A DNA stretch of 64,000 bases from NCBI RefSeq assembly GCF_027943255.1, contig NC_072893.1:17630001-17694000 (forward strand). Direction: 5' to 3'. Made by a program: the position numbers and the translations under genes. Origin of the DNA: Anastrepha obliqua (lineage: Eukaryota > Arthropoda > Insecta > Diptera > Tephritidae). The notes under the pieces are model-generated. The model did not search any database. It had not been told where the DNA came from and was given only the letters and a program-made list of their open reading frames with translations. Shown in pieces: positions 20,984-33,189 of this stretch (position 1 is its first letter; the number at the start of each line of letters is the position of its first letter).

Positions 20984-21329
20984 TAATAAAATGAAGAAAA
21001 TAATATATGAACTTTATAGCAATATTATAATGAACCTATAATTATCCCGCTCCTAATGCTGCTTTCGTCTCATTCTCTCTCAATTTGTTTTACGGAAGGT
21101 TTCACTTCTATCGCGTCTAACCGTTAGACTGGTATTTTTTTTTTAATTTAAAATAAACTCATTAAAAAATGCACAAATTTTTGTAAATTCAATTTTTTAA
21201 TTAAAATATTTTTTTTCTTCTTAGTTTAAAATAAAATTGTGTAAATTAAATTTTTTGATTTAAAAAATTTTTTTTATTTTAAATAAATTCATTTATAAAA
21301 ATACAAATTTTTGTAATTTAAAATATTTT
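20984..21329. other. AT-rich spacer
   Basis: AT-rich sequence leading into a degenerate repeat array. Nothing recognised. Confidence 0.4.
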
Positions 21330-22180
21330 TGTAAATTTTGAGATTTCATAAATGTTGAAAATTTTGGTATGGAGCTATTTAAAGTGGTTCCTTTTTACAA
21401 ATTTATAAATTTTTAGGTTTAAACATACTTAAAAAAATTTCTTTTAGAAAAAATTAGTTTTTGCTCAAAATTTGAGGGAAAAAAATTTTTGAGAAACATT
21501 GTTTTTATTGGTTTTGTAATTTTTTTAATCAAATATCATTTCCTTATTTTTTCATTAACAGCTGAATGCTTTTGAACACCGATTAAGCTCAAAATTTTAT
21601 CAGTTTCATATAGATTTTCTGATTTTTTATAATTTTTTAGGGTTAAACATACTTTCTACTTCTTTTTTTAGTAAAAAAATTTAATTTTTGTTGAACATTT
21701 TTCGGAAAAACTTTGTTTGGGGAAAATCTTTTTAGTTTTGGTTTTGTAATTATTAAAAGCTGAATTATTCTCAAAATTTTGGAATTGCTTTCTTATTTTT
21801 TACGGTAAAACATGCTTTTAAAAATTTGCTTTTTGAAGAAATTTTTAGTTTTTGCTTAACATTTTTGGGAAAAACTAATATTTGGGACATTTTTTTTATT
21901 TTTTGTAATATTTTAGAAGAACCTCAAATCAATTTTCCATTTTTTTCTCAAATTTCATTTCCTTATTTTCTCAAAAATAGCTGCATGCTTTTCTACACCG
22001 ATTGAGTTCCAAATTTTATTAGTCTGACACATGTTTTCTTATTTTTATAATTTTTTAAGGTATCTAAAAAAAATTTTTTTGGAGAAATATATAAATTTTG
22101 ATCAAAATTTAACATATTTTTTGGAAACAACTTTTTTTAATTTTGTAATTTGCCAGATTTTTTTTCTTATTTTCCTCAAT
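21330..22180. repeat. Degenerate T-rich repeat array, about 4 units
   Basis: A unit reading roughly TTTTTAGGTTTAAACATACTT ... TTTTTGCTCAAAATTTG ... TTTTGTAATTTTTTT recurs from about 21410, 21640, 21800 and 22045. A second phrase, TTCCTTATTTTTTCATTAAC with GCTGAATGCTTTT and ACACCGATTAAG, occurs at about 21540 and 21957. Units differ in length (about 160-245 bp) and are heavily mutated. It resembles a decayed satellite-like block. No coding role. Confidence 0.6.
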
Positions 22181-22590
22181 AGACACACGTAGAAAATAGC
22201 ATGCAGGGTCATTTAAATGGAAGGCATTTTTTGCGAAAAAAAATAAAAAAAATATTATTATTAAAAAACAAACCTTTTCAAATAAGGAAAATAATTTTAA
22301 ATAATATAAAAAAACTAAATTATAAGCGTTTTTGCTGAACATTTTTTTTCAAAGCAAAGTTTATTATAAAAAACAGTTAAAAAAAATTTATTAAACAAAA
22401 ATAAAACCAAAAATAAAAAAATTATTTAAACAAAAAAAATTTTAATTAAAAGCATTTTCCTTAAATTAAAATATATGAAAAAAAATTTAATAGAACCAAT
22501 TTTGAAAAAAAAAGTTTTCTAAATATTTAAAAAATAAAACAAATTTTTAAATTTTTAAATAAATAAGGGAAAAATATTTTTTATACATAA
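22181..22590. other. A-rich low-complexity tract
   Basis: A-rich sequence with T interruptions, similar in texture to 2880-3885. It directly abuts a MITE. Confidence 0.6.
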
Positions 22591-22592
22591 CA

Positions 22593-23254
22593 GAAGTGAA
22601 ACTTTCAAGGCAGGTAACGAAAGAAAGAGACCCGAGAGAGAATGAAATAAATTCACAACATTTGCAGAGAATACAAATGGACAAAATTTACAAAAAACGG
22701 AGAAGGGTCGACCGGTGTAGGTAAACCCCGGACACAAACCGTGGCAACAACGCGCACTACTCCGAGCGTTCATCACCCGCACAAACGCAGCGATTCCAGG
22801 ACCGCAGAACGGCACAAATTACCGCAAGGCAATACCAATAAATCCGACGCCGAAATGGATAGCACTTTATAGTACGCACAAGCACTAGCCAGGAAATGGA
22901 AATAAGCGCGAAAAAGTAGGTACCAAAAAAGAAAACGCCACAAAAATTGGGACCAAAAAACGCCCCAAACAGTAGGCATCAAGGAGATATAACGCCCAAA
23001 AGTAGGCACCAAAACTATATTTCCTACAAGTTTGCACCAACAAACAAGCGCCAAAAAGTAGGCAGTGTTATTTCTCACTAGAAATTAGCAACCACAAGGA
23101 AAAACTTAGGAAAAATAGCCTAAAGGGTATCTACGATATACACAAGGTTTTGCTCTCGCTCTCTCGCGGAACGAAAATGCCCACAACGTTGCATGGCCTT
23201 GAAATTTAACTCTTCATTCTTGCTCGTCCATCGACTTCTAAGAAGTTTCACTTC
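22593..23254 (+). mobile_element. MITE with GAAGTGAAACTT ends, copy 1 (662 bp)
   Basis: Begins ACAGAAGTGAAACTTTC and ends AAGAAGTTTCACTTC, giving inverted termini GAAGTGAAACTT. The interior repeats phrases such as CGCCAAAAAGTAGGCA and ACCAAAA several times and has a CTCTCG stretch near the right end. Copies at 49027-49689 and 57449-58148 are collinear over the whole length. No conserved protein is encoded. The superfamily is not identified; the target duplication is unclear because flanking bases (ACATAA, AAAATT) are also shared. Confidence 0.85.
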
Positions 23255-24135
23255 AAAAATTTATTTAAAAAAAATGTATTTATAAAAAAATTATTTATTG
23301 TTTAAAAAATGTATTAATTTTATCTTTATTTATTTATTTATTTGAAATTTCTTTTGATTTTACTTTCATGTCAAGTATTTTCGTTCAAGAAAATATATTC
23401 CAACAACTTTTTGAAGATAGTATCCTACTGCTAAGTTAAAGATGACGCCTTAATGGCCACGCTCGTCATTTTACACACTTTTATGGTAAATCGGGAATGG
23501 AAATTATGCCTTAAAAGCATTTTCCTAAAAAAAATTGAACTTTTTTTTTGTTAAATAAAAAAAGAAACATTAATTAAAAAAACTGTTGTTTAATTTAAAT
23601 TTTAAATTAAATTTTTGTTTTTAATTTACTTAAATTTAAAATTTTAAATTAATTTTTTGCTTTTAATTTATTCAAATTTAAAATTCCATATAAATATCAA
23701 GTATTTTAGTTCAAAAAATTTAATTTAAATAAAAATTATTTATTTATTATTGTTTATTATTTATATTTTTCTTTTTTTTTCACGAAGAACATTTTTGTGA
23801 AACATTTTTACCTTTTAACCCCTCATTGGATATGATCTTTTTGTAGTTTTTGCGGAAAAAGAAAAAAATATGTGGTTTAAAATGAATAGATCAAAGTTCG
23901 AAAGTCAAATGGGCCAGAAATAAGTTGCGCTAGAACGCGGGAAGCTTCTGTAATTATCTAGAGTATTCCTGTTGTTGAAAAGTTTTCATTGGCTATACGA
24001 TCAGGATCTGATGATTTTCGGGTTTTGAGCTTCGTTGTATTCGACTCAACATCGTTAAAGGAGATTAAATCTTGTGAATGTGTAGAAGACGCGGCTCATT
24101 TAACTGTTGCTCAATTTGTCCGCTTCATCTCTCAC
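23255..24135. other. AT-rich, no gene
   Basis: Strongly AT-rich sequence to about 23800, then mixed sequence. No feature recognised. Confidence 0.4.
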
Positions 24136-24262
24136 GTTGTAGTTGTAGCAGCATAAACATTCTCCATACCTATGCGGGGAATGATTCTGAAGTGACAGTC
24201 CTTGGCCGGATATAAATCCAACCCGGTTACGTAGAACCGACTGTCGTGAGAAAGCTTCGTCT
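24136..24262 (+). repeat. Dispersed repeat beginning GTTGTAGTTGTAGCAGCATA
   Basis: Contains GTAGCAGCATAAACATTC, GACAGTCCTTGGCCGGATAT and TACGTAGAACCGACTGTCGT, the last two nearly complementary around GACAGTC/GACTGTC, so it can fold. I recognise this as a widely dispersed tephritid-type repeat, from memory. No coding capacity. Confidence 0.45.
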
Positions 24263-24532
24263 CTCATATTTTTGCTCGCTTACGTAGAACCTGCTAAGAT
24301 AATTTTGCCATTTTTTTTTAGGATGTTGGCAAAGCTAACTTGCTCGTTTATATTATATGTATGTAAGTTGTTTTACCTTCCTAAAAGTGTTTTTAACATA
24401 CAATTTTATGGTTTATACTATAAATAAATGTCTTACAAAGATTTTGAATTTAATTTATTTAATACAAAATAACACAAACAACCAATTTCAAGAACAGGAA
24501 CTAGTTTTTGAACTAATATTTACAAGGTGGCG

Positions 24533-24932
24533 CAAAATTAATCACCCCATATAAAGATTTATAATCTTTGTAAATAGCGTCCATATATCAGTATGCAATA
24601 TATTTACAAACATAAAAGTACTGAAGGGCGTTAAGATCGAAATAAAGAGTCAAAATAATTTTTTTATTTAGTAAAAAAGTTATATAACAAAAAATTAAAT
24701 GATTAATTTTGCACCATTATGACTTTTAACCCATTTACTGTTTGATTGCGTGTAATCTTCGAGAGAAAATGAAATTTTTCGAATATAGTCGAGGAACTCG
24801 TCATTAAAGATTGTGTTAATCAACGAAAGAAAGACGAGTAAAGATCTTTTAAAAATATACATTTTCGGACAGTATACAAACAGAATCACTCAAAACAAAA
24901 ACAAAATGTAGGATTAATTCTGCATCACCCTG
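24533..24932. mobile_element. MITE with GCGCAAAATTAATC ends (400 bp)
   Basis: The left end is CAAGGTGGCGCAAAATTAAT and the right end, reversed, is CAGGGTGATGCAGAATTAAT. TA flanks both sides (24531-24532, 24933-24934), as in Tc1/mariner-type MITEs. An extra inverted terminus (GATTAATTTTGCACCA at 24700) lies inside, suggesting nesting. Related sequence occurs in opposite orientation at 56556-56770 and as fragments at 15.6-16.9 kb. Confidence 0.75.
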
Positions 24933-25068
24933 TACATTTCTCAAATGTCATTTACTTAACTTGAGGCTTAGGCACATCGGGCACATCGGGCAGATGGAAA
25001 AATATTGGCTTAATTTTTTAGCTTATTTTTGGGCCAATAAAAGTAAATTATCAGAGCTCTATGGCTCA

Positions 25069-25275
25069 TTGGCGGCCGCCGTAGCTGAATGGGTTTGTCA
25101 TTAATCAGCAAAATAATAGAAAAAGTTTTTTCTAATAGCAGTCGCCACTCGGTAGGGAATGGCAAACCTCTGAGTGTATTTCTGCCATCAAAAAGCTCCT
25201 CATAAAACCATTTGCCATTCGGAGTGGGCTTAAAACTGTAAGTCCCTCCAAGTGTACGCTCCAATTATTTATTTA
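25069..25275 (+). mobile_element. SINE copy, internally deleted
   Basis: Plus strand, begins GGCGGCCGCCGTAGCTGAAT, lacks the box B region, keeps TTTTTTCTAATAGCAGTCGC, the CTCCTCATAAAAC block and the end TACGCTCCAATTATTTATTT. It cannot support normal pol III transcription. Confidence 0.85.
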
Positions 25276-26789
25276 TTTTATTTATTTATGGCTCACTAGA
25301 TTTAAAAATTTTATGTGTTTGAAATTAGCAAAATATGTAAAGTAAGGCCTTCAAACTGTGATCTGAATTTATTGCACATTCAATCAGTCGAGAGCAAACA
25401 GCCATCGGTAAGTGAATGCTCTCGAATTGGCCATTTTTCACACTGTACTGTCAAAAGAGATGCTTGATTTTGACTAATGCCAAAATTCTTTCAACTGGAT
25501 TTTACCTCAAATTTTTCCTACATCTTTACTTGATAAAAAAAAAAATTTAATTGTTATAAAAAATAAAATTATTAAAATAAATAAAACTATCCCGAAATTC
25601 ACATCAGCTAATCCCGGAATTTTCGTTATGTTAATAAGTCTAAGATCCCAGTTTGTTTTCAGATTTTGCACGCAGGCTGTCAGCAAGTGCGATTTAAACT
25701 TACAGCCTAACCAGAAATTATCACCCAATTCTCCATTACACACACAGATGCACGTCTGTTTATACAATCGGCTGGCAAGTGCCCATCGCCACAGTATTTT
25801 AGCAACTACAAGCCGTCTATTTTCACAAATTGTTGTTAATGGGCCCATTCGGCGCGTTGGAGTTCCCCACTGCGATAGCCGCCAAATATTTTACTTCCCA
25901 TAAGGCAAGCGCCGAATTACCAGTGGCCACAGTGGTGTACTGGCCCCAATACAAAAGAGCTACAGTTAATAAAACGTAGCAAGAAAAAGTTGAACGAGCA
26001 GCAGCAGGCGATAATCAAACAGCAGCGGGTGTTCAGAGGCAGTGGCAAGGCGAAGTTGCGATGCTTGAATGAAGTTGCAAGAGAAACACAAAAAAAATTG
26101 AGATGCGCGTTTGAAGTTGCCAGCAAAGTAAATTTTTCCAACACCACCGATAACTGCCGCCATTCAGCGAGTAATTAAGTGCATTTTAGAAGCTTGCGCA
26201 AATCGATTTAAGCAGCTGGATGGCTAATCGTACTGCAATAATTTAACTAAAACTTATTTTAGCTGAGAACCAATGGGGTGCAAAAATGATGCTCCCATGT
26301 GCCTACATTCATATAATCTATATTTTTATGAGTATACCGATAATTGGTGTTGTAAACAATTTACATTTTTTTCTTCTTTTCGGAGAGGCTAAAGATGATT
26401 TCTATTTAAATGTTTCAAGGTTATCGGTGGGTCAGCGATCAAGTCAGTGAACTAAATAAGTTTCGTGAATTATTATTATTAATATAATTGTTTTCAAGTG
26501 GAATAAAATATTTTTTTAAATATAGTTGAAAATACAGGAATGTAGGCGCAGAAATCGGCAGTGAATGTCGATAAATAGTTACAAGCATTGACTGAGTCGA
26601 GCACTAATAAGTAGAGCAGGAGGACCTCGTCTAAGTTGTTAAACACAAACTATTTTCATTCTGATGCGCAAGTACACAAAGATTTATTCAAAGGCGAAAA
26701 CCAAGTACTTGCTTTCATTAGAAAATGTTAGAAAATGTTTCGCCGCGCTCCAAATGATGTTTTCCCATAAAAATAAGACTTACACTTTT
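25276..26789. other. Non-repetitive island
   Basis: Mixed-composition DNA without transposon motifs. One proneural-type E-box, GCAGCTGG, occurs near 26212. No coding sequence recognised. May include conserved regulatory DNA; this needs comparison with other flies. Confidence 0.4.
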
Positions 26790-26986
26790 ATTGCCTCCTC
26801 CGAACGGCGGATGGCTATTTATGAGAAGCTTTTTCGTGGCAGAAATACACAGGAGTAGGCTTTCCATTGCCTGTCAGTGGGCCAGTGGTTTTAGGAACTA
26901 TTTTTTCTACAATTTGGCGTTTCAAGGCCATGTACAGTACCGAATGGTAGTCACGCACCAACTCATTCAGCTGCGGTGGCCATAAT
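26790..26986 (-). mobile_element. SINE copy, 3' truncated and diverged
   Basis: The minus strand begins GGCCACCGCAGCTGAATGAG and carries GGTGCGTGACTACCATTCGG, then a diverged middle with box B lost, and CCTACTCCTGTGTATTTCTG. Clear but decayed family member. Confidence 0.75.
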
Positions 26987-27759
26987 TGTTGACCAATTTG
27001 ATAATTTTTTCTTCGGAAGCTGAGTACTCCCGAACATTAGCGTTATCTGGAAGAAATGCTTGGCGTCGAATGGTTAACATAAAAAGTTAATATAATTCTC
27101 TAATATTACAAATTGTGATCCGTGACGACTCTATTCTTTGCGTTCGAGCGCTGGGAGAGGAATTTTCAGGTATTCACACTTTAGACGCCTTTTTCTCAAA
27201 ACTATATTTTTCGAATTGGCATACACGATAACTCGAAAAGTTATTGACCGATCTCCCTGAAATTTTGCCCACATCTTTTTTACGATATTACTTCCTATGT
27301 GAACTTACAAGTTTTTGGAAATTTTTCGAAAAATAATTTTTTCGAAGCAAAAATAGTAGGAAAATTTACCCCAAAATTCATTTTTTTGTTTTTTTGAAGC
27401 ATTTTATTCCGCGAATTTTTTCCCATTTTTGTTTAATTTATATAGAAATTATGTCATTAATAAACAAAAACAATTTTGATTTTTTGTACTCAGGTGACTG
27501 ACGCCGATGCTACAATGCCCGCCGATTGAGAAGCCCCGCTGCGACCTTTCTGGAAGAATTGAAGGTACATCCGCAATTTTAAATTATTAAAAAAAAAATT
27601 ATATTATTTTAATGTATAAATAAACTGTATGTCAATTTTGAAAAAATATATTGACTTCTTAATTTAAAATAATTTTAATGAAAATTAGGGAAAATATGGC
27701 CGTTTACAGATATCTGCCCCTTAAGGAAGTGATTATGAAAATCTCTTCACAAAATTCTA
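26987..27759. other. Left part of an unclassified AT-rich repeat
   Basis: Text such as CGATAACTCGAAAAGTTATT and CCTGAAATTTTGCCCACATC, with CGTTCGAGCGCTGGGAGAGG, resembles dispersed insect repeats and has loose similarity to 53790-53910. It is interrupted by the TTAA-flanked MITE. No coding capacity. Confidence 0.4.
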
Positions 27760-27763
27760 TTAA

Positions 27764-28495
27764 GGGGGGAGCCTGGTGTACGAGGTCTAAAAATTGCATC
27801 TCTTTGCGATTTTTTTTTAGGAAAAAATTAATTTAGCACTGCAAAGTTTTTTCTATCTTAAAAAGTATAAAAAATTTTTGTACTGGTTAAAATAAGTTGA
27901 AAAAAATGTTTAACATAGAAATTAATAGAGCGCTGCAACGCTGGAGTTTCCAACTGGCGTACAAGATACAGCTGGTAATTATTATCTAAAGCAAAAAATT
28001 CAAATGGATTTCTAATTATCATGATTTTTTATTCTAGATGAACTAAGAAAACTGAGAGAAATTCCAAAATTTCAACCTTTTGGAGGTTTTAAAGAAAAAA
28101 ATGCCTTTCTATAAAAAAAAAATTTACTTCAACTTGGTATAAAAATCTTGAAAATTTTTTTTTAATCTATTTTGTTAGTTCAAAGAGAAGAGAATTTAAT
28201 ATTGAAGGGAAGAAGTTATGATTCATTTCAAAAGGTTCATTAGTTTTTTTTCATTCATGGACACCAATTCAAAGAAATCATAAAAATGAAAAGTCGAGAA
28301 AAGAAGATAAAGTTTGTACTATAGCTGTCCGGTCACAGCGTAACTACCTAACGCTCGCCTACCTTTGGCTTTGTATCTACGGAAATATTGAGAATTAGGC
28401 TCTGTAACTTTGTGTCAATATTCTGAAATATATTAGGAATCGCTTAAAACGAAAAAAAATATTGATTTTTTTGACCTTATAAACCAGGCTCCCCC
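27764..28495 (+). mobile_element. TTAA-flanked MITE, copy A (732 bp)
   Basis: Starts GGGGGGAGCCTGGTGTACGA and ends TAAACCAGGCTCCCCC, with TTAA on each side (27760-27763, 28496-28499). Copy B at 30314-31025 is the same sequence in reverse orientation and is also flanked by TTAA. No protein is encoded. TTAA targeting suggests the piggyBac superfamily, though ends beginning GGG differ from the usual CCC. Confidence 0.85.
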
Positions 28496-28499
28496 TTAA

Positions 28500-29889
28500 T
28501 GTTACAAAAATCTTCTATACATTGACTCTCAAATTTGAAAAGCCAGATTTTAATTTTTTTTAGTAAACAACTGTTTCCTGTTGAAAATATAGAATTTTTA
28601 TTTTTTTTTGCAATAAGTATATATTATGTATATGTTAAGTGGATGAAAAACAGTAAAAATATTAAACCTAAAAATAACAGCATCTAAAAATATTTTTTTT
28701 TTAATTTTTGTGTTTTATGGATAGTTTTTTGAAATTGTACCAGTTTTGTAAGTTCTTCCAAAATCATCAAGGCGTTGCATATAGTTAGAAGACCGAAAAA
28801 AATCGAATTTTCCAGAAATTTTTCTGAGAAACTTTTAAATTTATTGATCTAAGAATTTGTGCACATCTGTTATCTTTTAACTGTATTTTAAGACTTAGTA
28901 TTAGTAAAAATATTTATTCCGAAAGGAGTTACTGCTGAAGACGTTTTGCGGTGACCACAATATCTCTGAACTGGATCCTCTTAAAATAAAAAACCAAACA
29001 GATTTCGTTAAAGTAATATTAAATATAGTAGTTAATCGCAGAAATAAGCAAAATACATTTTTTGGACAAAATGGCGCTTTCTCAAAAACAAACATCGATT
29101 TTTGACCACAATTTCGGCCTTAAATTGTTAAAAAAATTTTTTTATTGCTGAGAAAAAATCTTGTATTAGTTACTAAAAAATATATTTAGAAAGTTCGTGT
29201 TAAAATTTGAGACTTATCGGTTTAGGCGTTTTCGAGTAATGCCGTCCTATCGCTCCGCTGTACATTCAAGCACTCTGAAACGCCTTTTCAAATTTGCGAG
29301 TAAATTCAAAAATATTCACCGGATCGAGATTAAATTTTCTGTGTGTATTTTTAAATATATGTACATCAAGAAAAAAAAAAAAATAAAACAATTTTTTGAA
29401 AATTCTAACGGTATATCATCCCTTAACAAAATTTGTTTCATAGTTCTATTTTTAAGTTTTTTTTTTAATTGATAAAAAGTCATCTGTATTGAGCGTATTA
29501 AATTTGAAATAGAAAAATTTTCGATTTTTTTCTTAGAAATTATAACACAAAATTAATTCATATAACGATTTTTTTTAATTAATCTAAACAATATCAACAT
29601 TTCAACGAAATCGGCCGACGCATTCGGGAATTGTAGAGTGTTTAAATTTTTTTTAATAACTTCTCACAACCCTGGCATAAGTTTCTAACCAGGCCAGTGG
29701 TAGTCTTGTTTTGCTCACTACTTTTATTTCTCATTCTTATTATTCCTGAAAATAAAACTAGAAACAAAGGCAAAATGTTTTGGAAACTTAAAGTTTAGAT
29801 AAAATAAAGAAAGCATTTTTATAATAAAGCATTTTTAGTAATTTTCGTAGTGCCGCAGCTTAACAATTTACTGCTAGAAAAATTTTTTT
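28500..29889. other. AT-rich sequence between inverted MITEs
   Basis: AT-rich DNA, probably the right part of the repeat broken at 27760, including CTATCGCTCCGCTGTACATT near 29248. No gene recognised. Confidence 0.4.
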
Positions 29890-30070
29890 TTTGGTATGGG
29901 GTAGGTTCAAAAATGCCTTCGCTCTTACAGCAACCGTCGTCTACTGCATTGAGTGGTGTGTGGTCACTAAAACAATCGCTCCTCCTCTACTGGGGATACC
30001 CTCTTCCCAGAACTACTTTCTGCACTACTTTTGGAACTTATTTGCTGTTGTTGTACACATACTTTGGTAT
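29890..30070 (-). mobile_element. LINE 3' end fragment
   Basis: The sequence is an inverted, diverged match of the 3' end of the LINE at 51740-52440: both contain CAAAAATGCCTTC/AAAATGCCTTCAC-type phrases and a common GGGGATA-CTCTTCC segment. Non-coding 3' remnant. Confidence 0.45.
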
Positions 30071-30313
30071 ACACAGTAGCAATTTAATATATTTTCTGTT
30101 CTGTATATATAATAAATTTTCACTTAGAGATACTTTGTGATGAAATTACAAAATATTTCTGTACGAGCTTTCATGTAATAAACATCTCGCATTAGAAACG
30201 CTGGTTTTTCTACATATTATTGGATCTTTGTGGACCATTAATAGAAATAAATTAAAAACTATCGCAGCTGTATTGACAGTGAGAATGGCTACGACGCATA
30301 AAAATATAATTAA

Positions 30314-31025
30314 GGGAGGAGCCTGGTTTATAAGGTCAAAAATAATTTTTTTTTTTCGTTTTAAGCGATTCCTAATATATTTCAGAATATTGACACAAAG
30401 TTACAGAGCCTAATTCTCAATATTTCCGTAGATACAAAGCCAAAGGTAGGCGAGCGTTAGGTAGTTACGCTGTGACCGGACAGCTATAGTACAAACTTTA
30501 TCTTCTTTTCTCGACTTTTCATTTTTATGATTTCTTTGAATTGGCGTACTAATGAACCTTTTGAAATGAATCATAGCTTGTTCCCTTCAATATTAAATTC
30601 TCTTCTCTTTGAACTAACAAAATAGATTAAAAAAGAATTTTCAAGATTTTTATACCAAGTTGAAGTAAATTTTTTTTTTATAGCAAGGCATTTTTTTCTT
30701 TAAAACCTCCAAAAGGTTGAAATTTTGGAATTTCTCTCAGTTTTCTTAGTTCATCTAGAATAAAAGATCATGATAATTAGAAATCCATTTAAATTTTTTG
30801 CTTTAGATAATAATTACGAACTGTATCTTGTACGCCAGTTGGAAACTCCTAATTTCTATGTTAAACATTTTTTTCAACTTATTTTAACCAGTACAACAAT
30901 TTTTTATACTTTTTAAATGTTCATTAAAAGATAGAAAAAACTTTGCAGTGCTAAATTAATTTTTTCCTTAAAAAGTAAATCGCAAAGAGATGCAATTTTT
31001 AGACCTCATAAACGAGGCTGCCCCC
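30314..31025 (-). mobile_element. TTAA-flanked MITE, copy B (712 bp), inverted
   Basis: Reverse-complement partner of 27764-28495 along nearly its whole length, for example TTACGCTGTGACCGGACAGC here versus its complement near 28330. TTAA at 30310-30313 and 31026-31029. Small indels separate the two copies. Confidence 0.85.
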
Positions 31026-31029
31026 TTAA

Positions 31030-32795
31030 GAGAGGTGAGATGGTCACTATCTTTATGCCTCCCTTAAGCCTTTAAATAGCCAATAATGCAATTGCATACT
31101 GGGTATAAAACGTAATAAACCACTTTTGTCACTTAAGCGGAATAGTAAAAACATAGAAAACACTTTGAGATGTTCACAGCAAAAAATAAATTTAGTTAAA
31201 AAGCACTCGCTTTGGTGAGTCACGCAAAGAAGTGGAGTAGCAATCACACAATCGGCCATAACAAATGGTGGCCATTTCCTCAGTAGCTTTACACCGCCTG
31301 CGTGCATGGAAAGTTAGTTGACTAACACACAAACAAATACACACACACACAAACACGCATTAAGAAGTATGGCAAGTACTTACGTAAATGCGTCTGACAG
31401 TCATTTCAGCGGCTTCTGTCCAAAATGAACGATGAGCCGTTGAGGATGATTGCGTGCCGTTGTGGACGATGGGAAATGTCGGGCATACCAACTTGAAATC
31501 TTATGCTGGTAGTGGCAAATGTGGCGCTCTATGTTTTTGTTGTTGCAACAGTTAAAGCAGTTTACTGTGGCAATGTTACAGTTGAAGAGCAATTTTATGT
31601 TGATGCGTGCGGTTTTAGCGCACAAATGCATTTCGAGCGAGTGGGTATGCAAATTAAAATCACGCATTCTGTGTTGAAATCAATTAAGGATTTGATTAAT
31701 TCTTGTACGACACATCGCGTTGTAAAATGGATTTCCGTTTGCAGATATTAGTGCGGCGCCCGAAAAGTGACGGCGCTAAAAAAAAAACGGATAAACGAAA
31801 AAAATGCAAGTAATATAATAAATCCATATATGGGTATGCGTGCATGTATGTATGCAAGGCAGCGGAAAAGGTTTGCAAACAAGTTGTGCTGCTGCTGCTG
31901 CTGCTGCCGCCATAGGATACTTTTGCTGATATCTGAAATTCATTATGTAATAAAGCAAATGAAATGGCTTTCAGCGGCAAACTGTTGTGAACTGGCGCTA
32001 TCGCTGGTAGCTGCTAAGCAAAGTGGCTAAAATCGTGTTTATGTATCACCTTAAGTGCGGCTGGCACTCAAAAAATTAATTTAATGCCCTTGAGTTTACA
32101 CTCAGCAAAAATTTGTACAGCACAAATAAATGGAAAGTAATTTATTTTATTAGGCGCCTAAGAATTGTAGGCGCTAAAACTTTTGTGGTTGCATCAAAGG
32201 GCCGAGCGGAATAGTTCGAAACGAATGTTGGTGTGTTTCTTGTTGCTGTTGTTGTTATTGCTGTAATATCATAAAGCAGTCATATTCTTTGAACAATATT
32301 ACATCCTAGGAGCTCACTCAGGGAAGCCTGTTATGGGTAGTAGCCTCCCAGATATGGGTAATAGGAGAGAAATAAAATGTCTCCGGTGGACCACACAGGT
32401 CGGAGATGTAAACTTCGTCAAAAAAACTAACTTTCCTCGACGTCTGTTTCATCATGTGAGATGCGGTCGTAAGCGGGTGTCTGTATTTTGGAGCAAGCGG
32501 CTCGCTTTAAAAAATGTGATATTACAGGTAGAACGGAGCGTTCCCCACTGACGTACGTTGAGTTGCTTAAGGTTGGTAGTCTTGCCCTAAAACCAAAATA
32601 CCCAAGAAACGGAGCTCTCCGTCCTATGTTCCGTCTAGGAACGACACTAAACGTTGCATTATTTTTTTTGTTTTCAATTTATTCACAAGGAAAAAAAAAC
32701 TGAACAAAGAGCTGAGTAGAGCATTTACCCAAAATGTCTGGAGAATAATTTTTGCGACTACAACAGCAAAAATTATAACTGTGAGTGATAATAAG
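31030..32795. other. Non-repetitive island
   Basis: Mixed-composition DNA with a CTG/CAG run at 31887-31909 and short CA repeats near 31330. A 72-codon plus-strand frame at 32333 is unrecognised. No supported gene. Confidence 0.4.
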
Positions 32796-32895
32796 CTTTG
32801 GCGGTCGCATTACCGTTCGGAACAACATCAAGACACACACCACAATTAGGAGGATGAGCTTGGTCAAACACTAAAAAGGGCGATTACCCCCTTTT
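32796..32895 (+). mobile_element. SINE, 3' end fragment
   Basis: Keeps GGAACAACATCAAGACACAC, CACAATTAGGAGGATGAGC and CAAACACTAAAAAGGGCG from the SINE 3' half, with the middle removed. Confidence 0.7.
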
Positions 32896-33189
32896 ATTAT
32901 TTTAATTTAATTAGTAAAGAAGCTCTTTGGCGCATGTTTTGGGATAGAGGAAGCTACCACAGCATTTCCCAATAAATATGGAAATGGGACTGGTAAGGCA
33001 GTGACAGCTTCTGGTTTTGTGATAACGCAACATGATAGTCGAGTTCTTTCTTGACTGCATTAGATGATATTGATGAGCGGGTCATGACGTTTCAATAAGA
33101 CGACGAAAGTGCACGTAAAATATCATAGTTCACTTACTTTGAGACATTTTCTGGTTGGCCTGAAGTGACTTAATACAGGAGGCGCCGCA

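Noticed and set aside
22555..23078. Minus-strand frames in the MITE (also 48888-49313 and 57378-57941)
   Set aside because: They recur because the MITE recurs; copies differ by indels that break the frames, so no protein is conserved.
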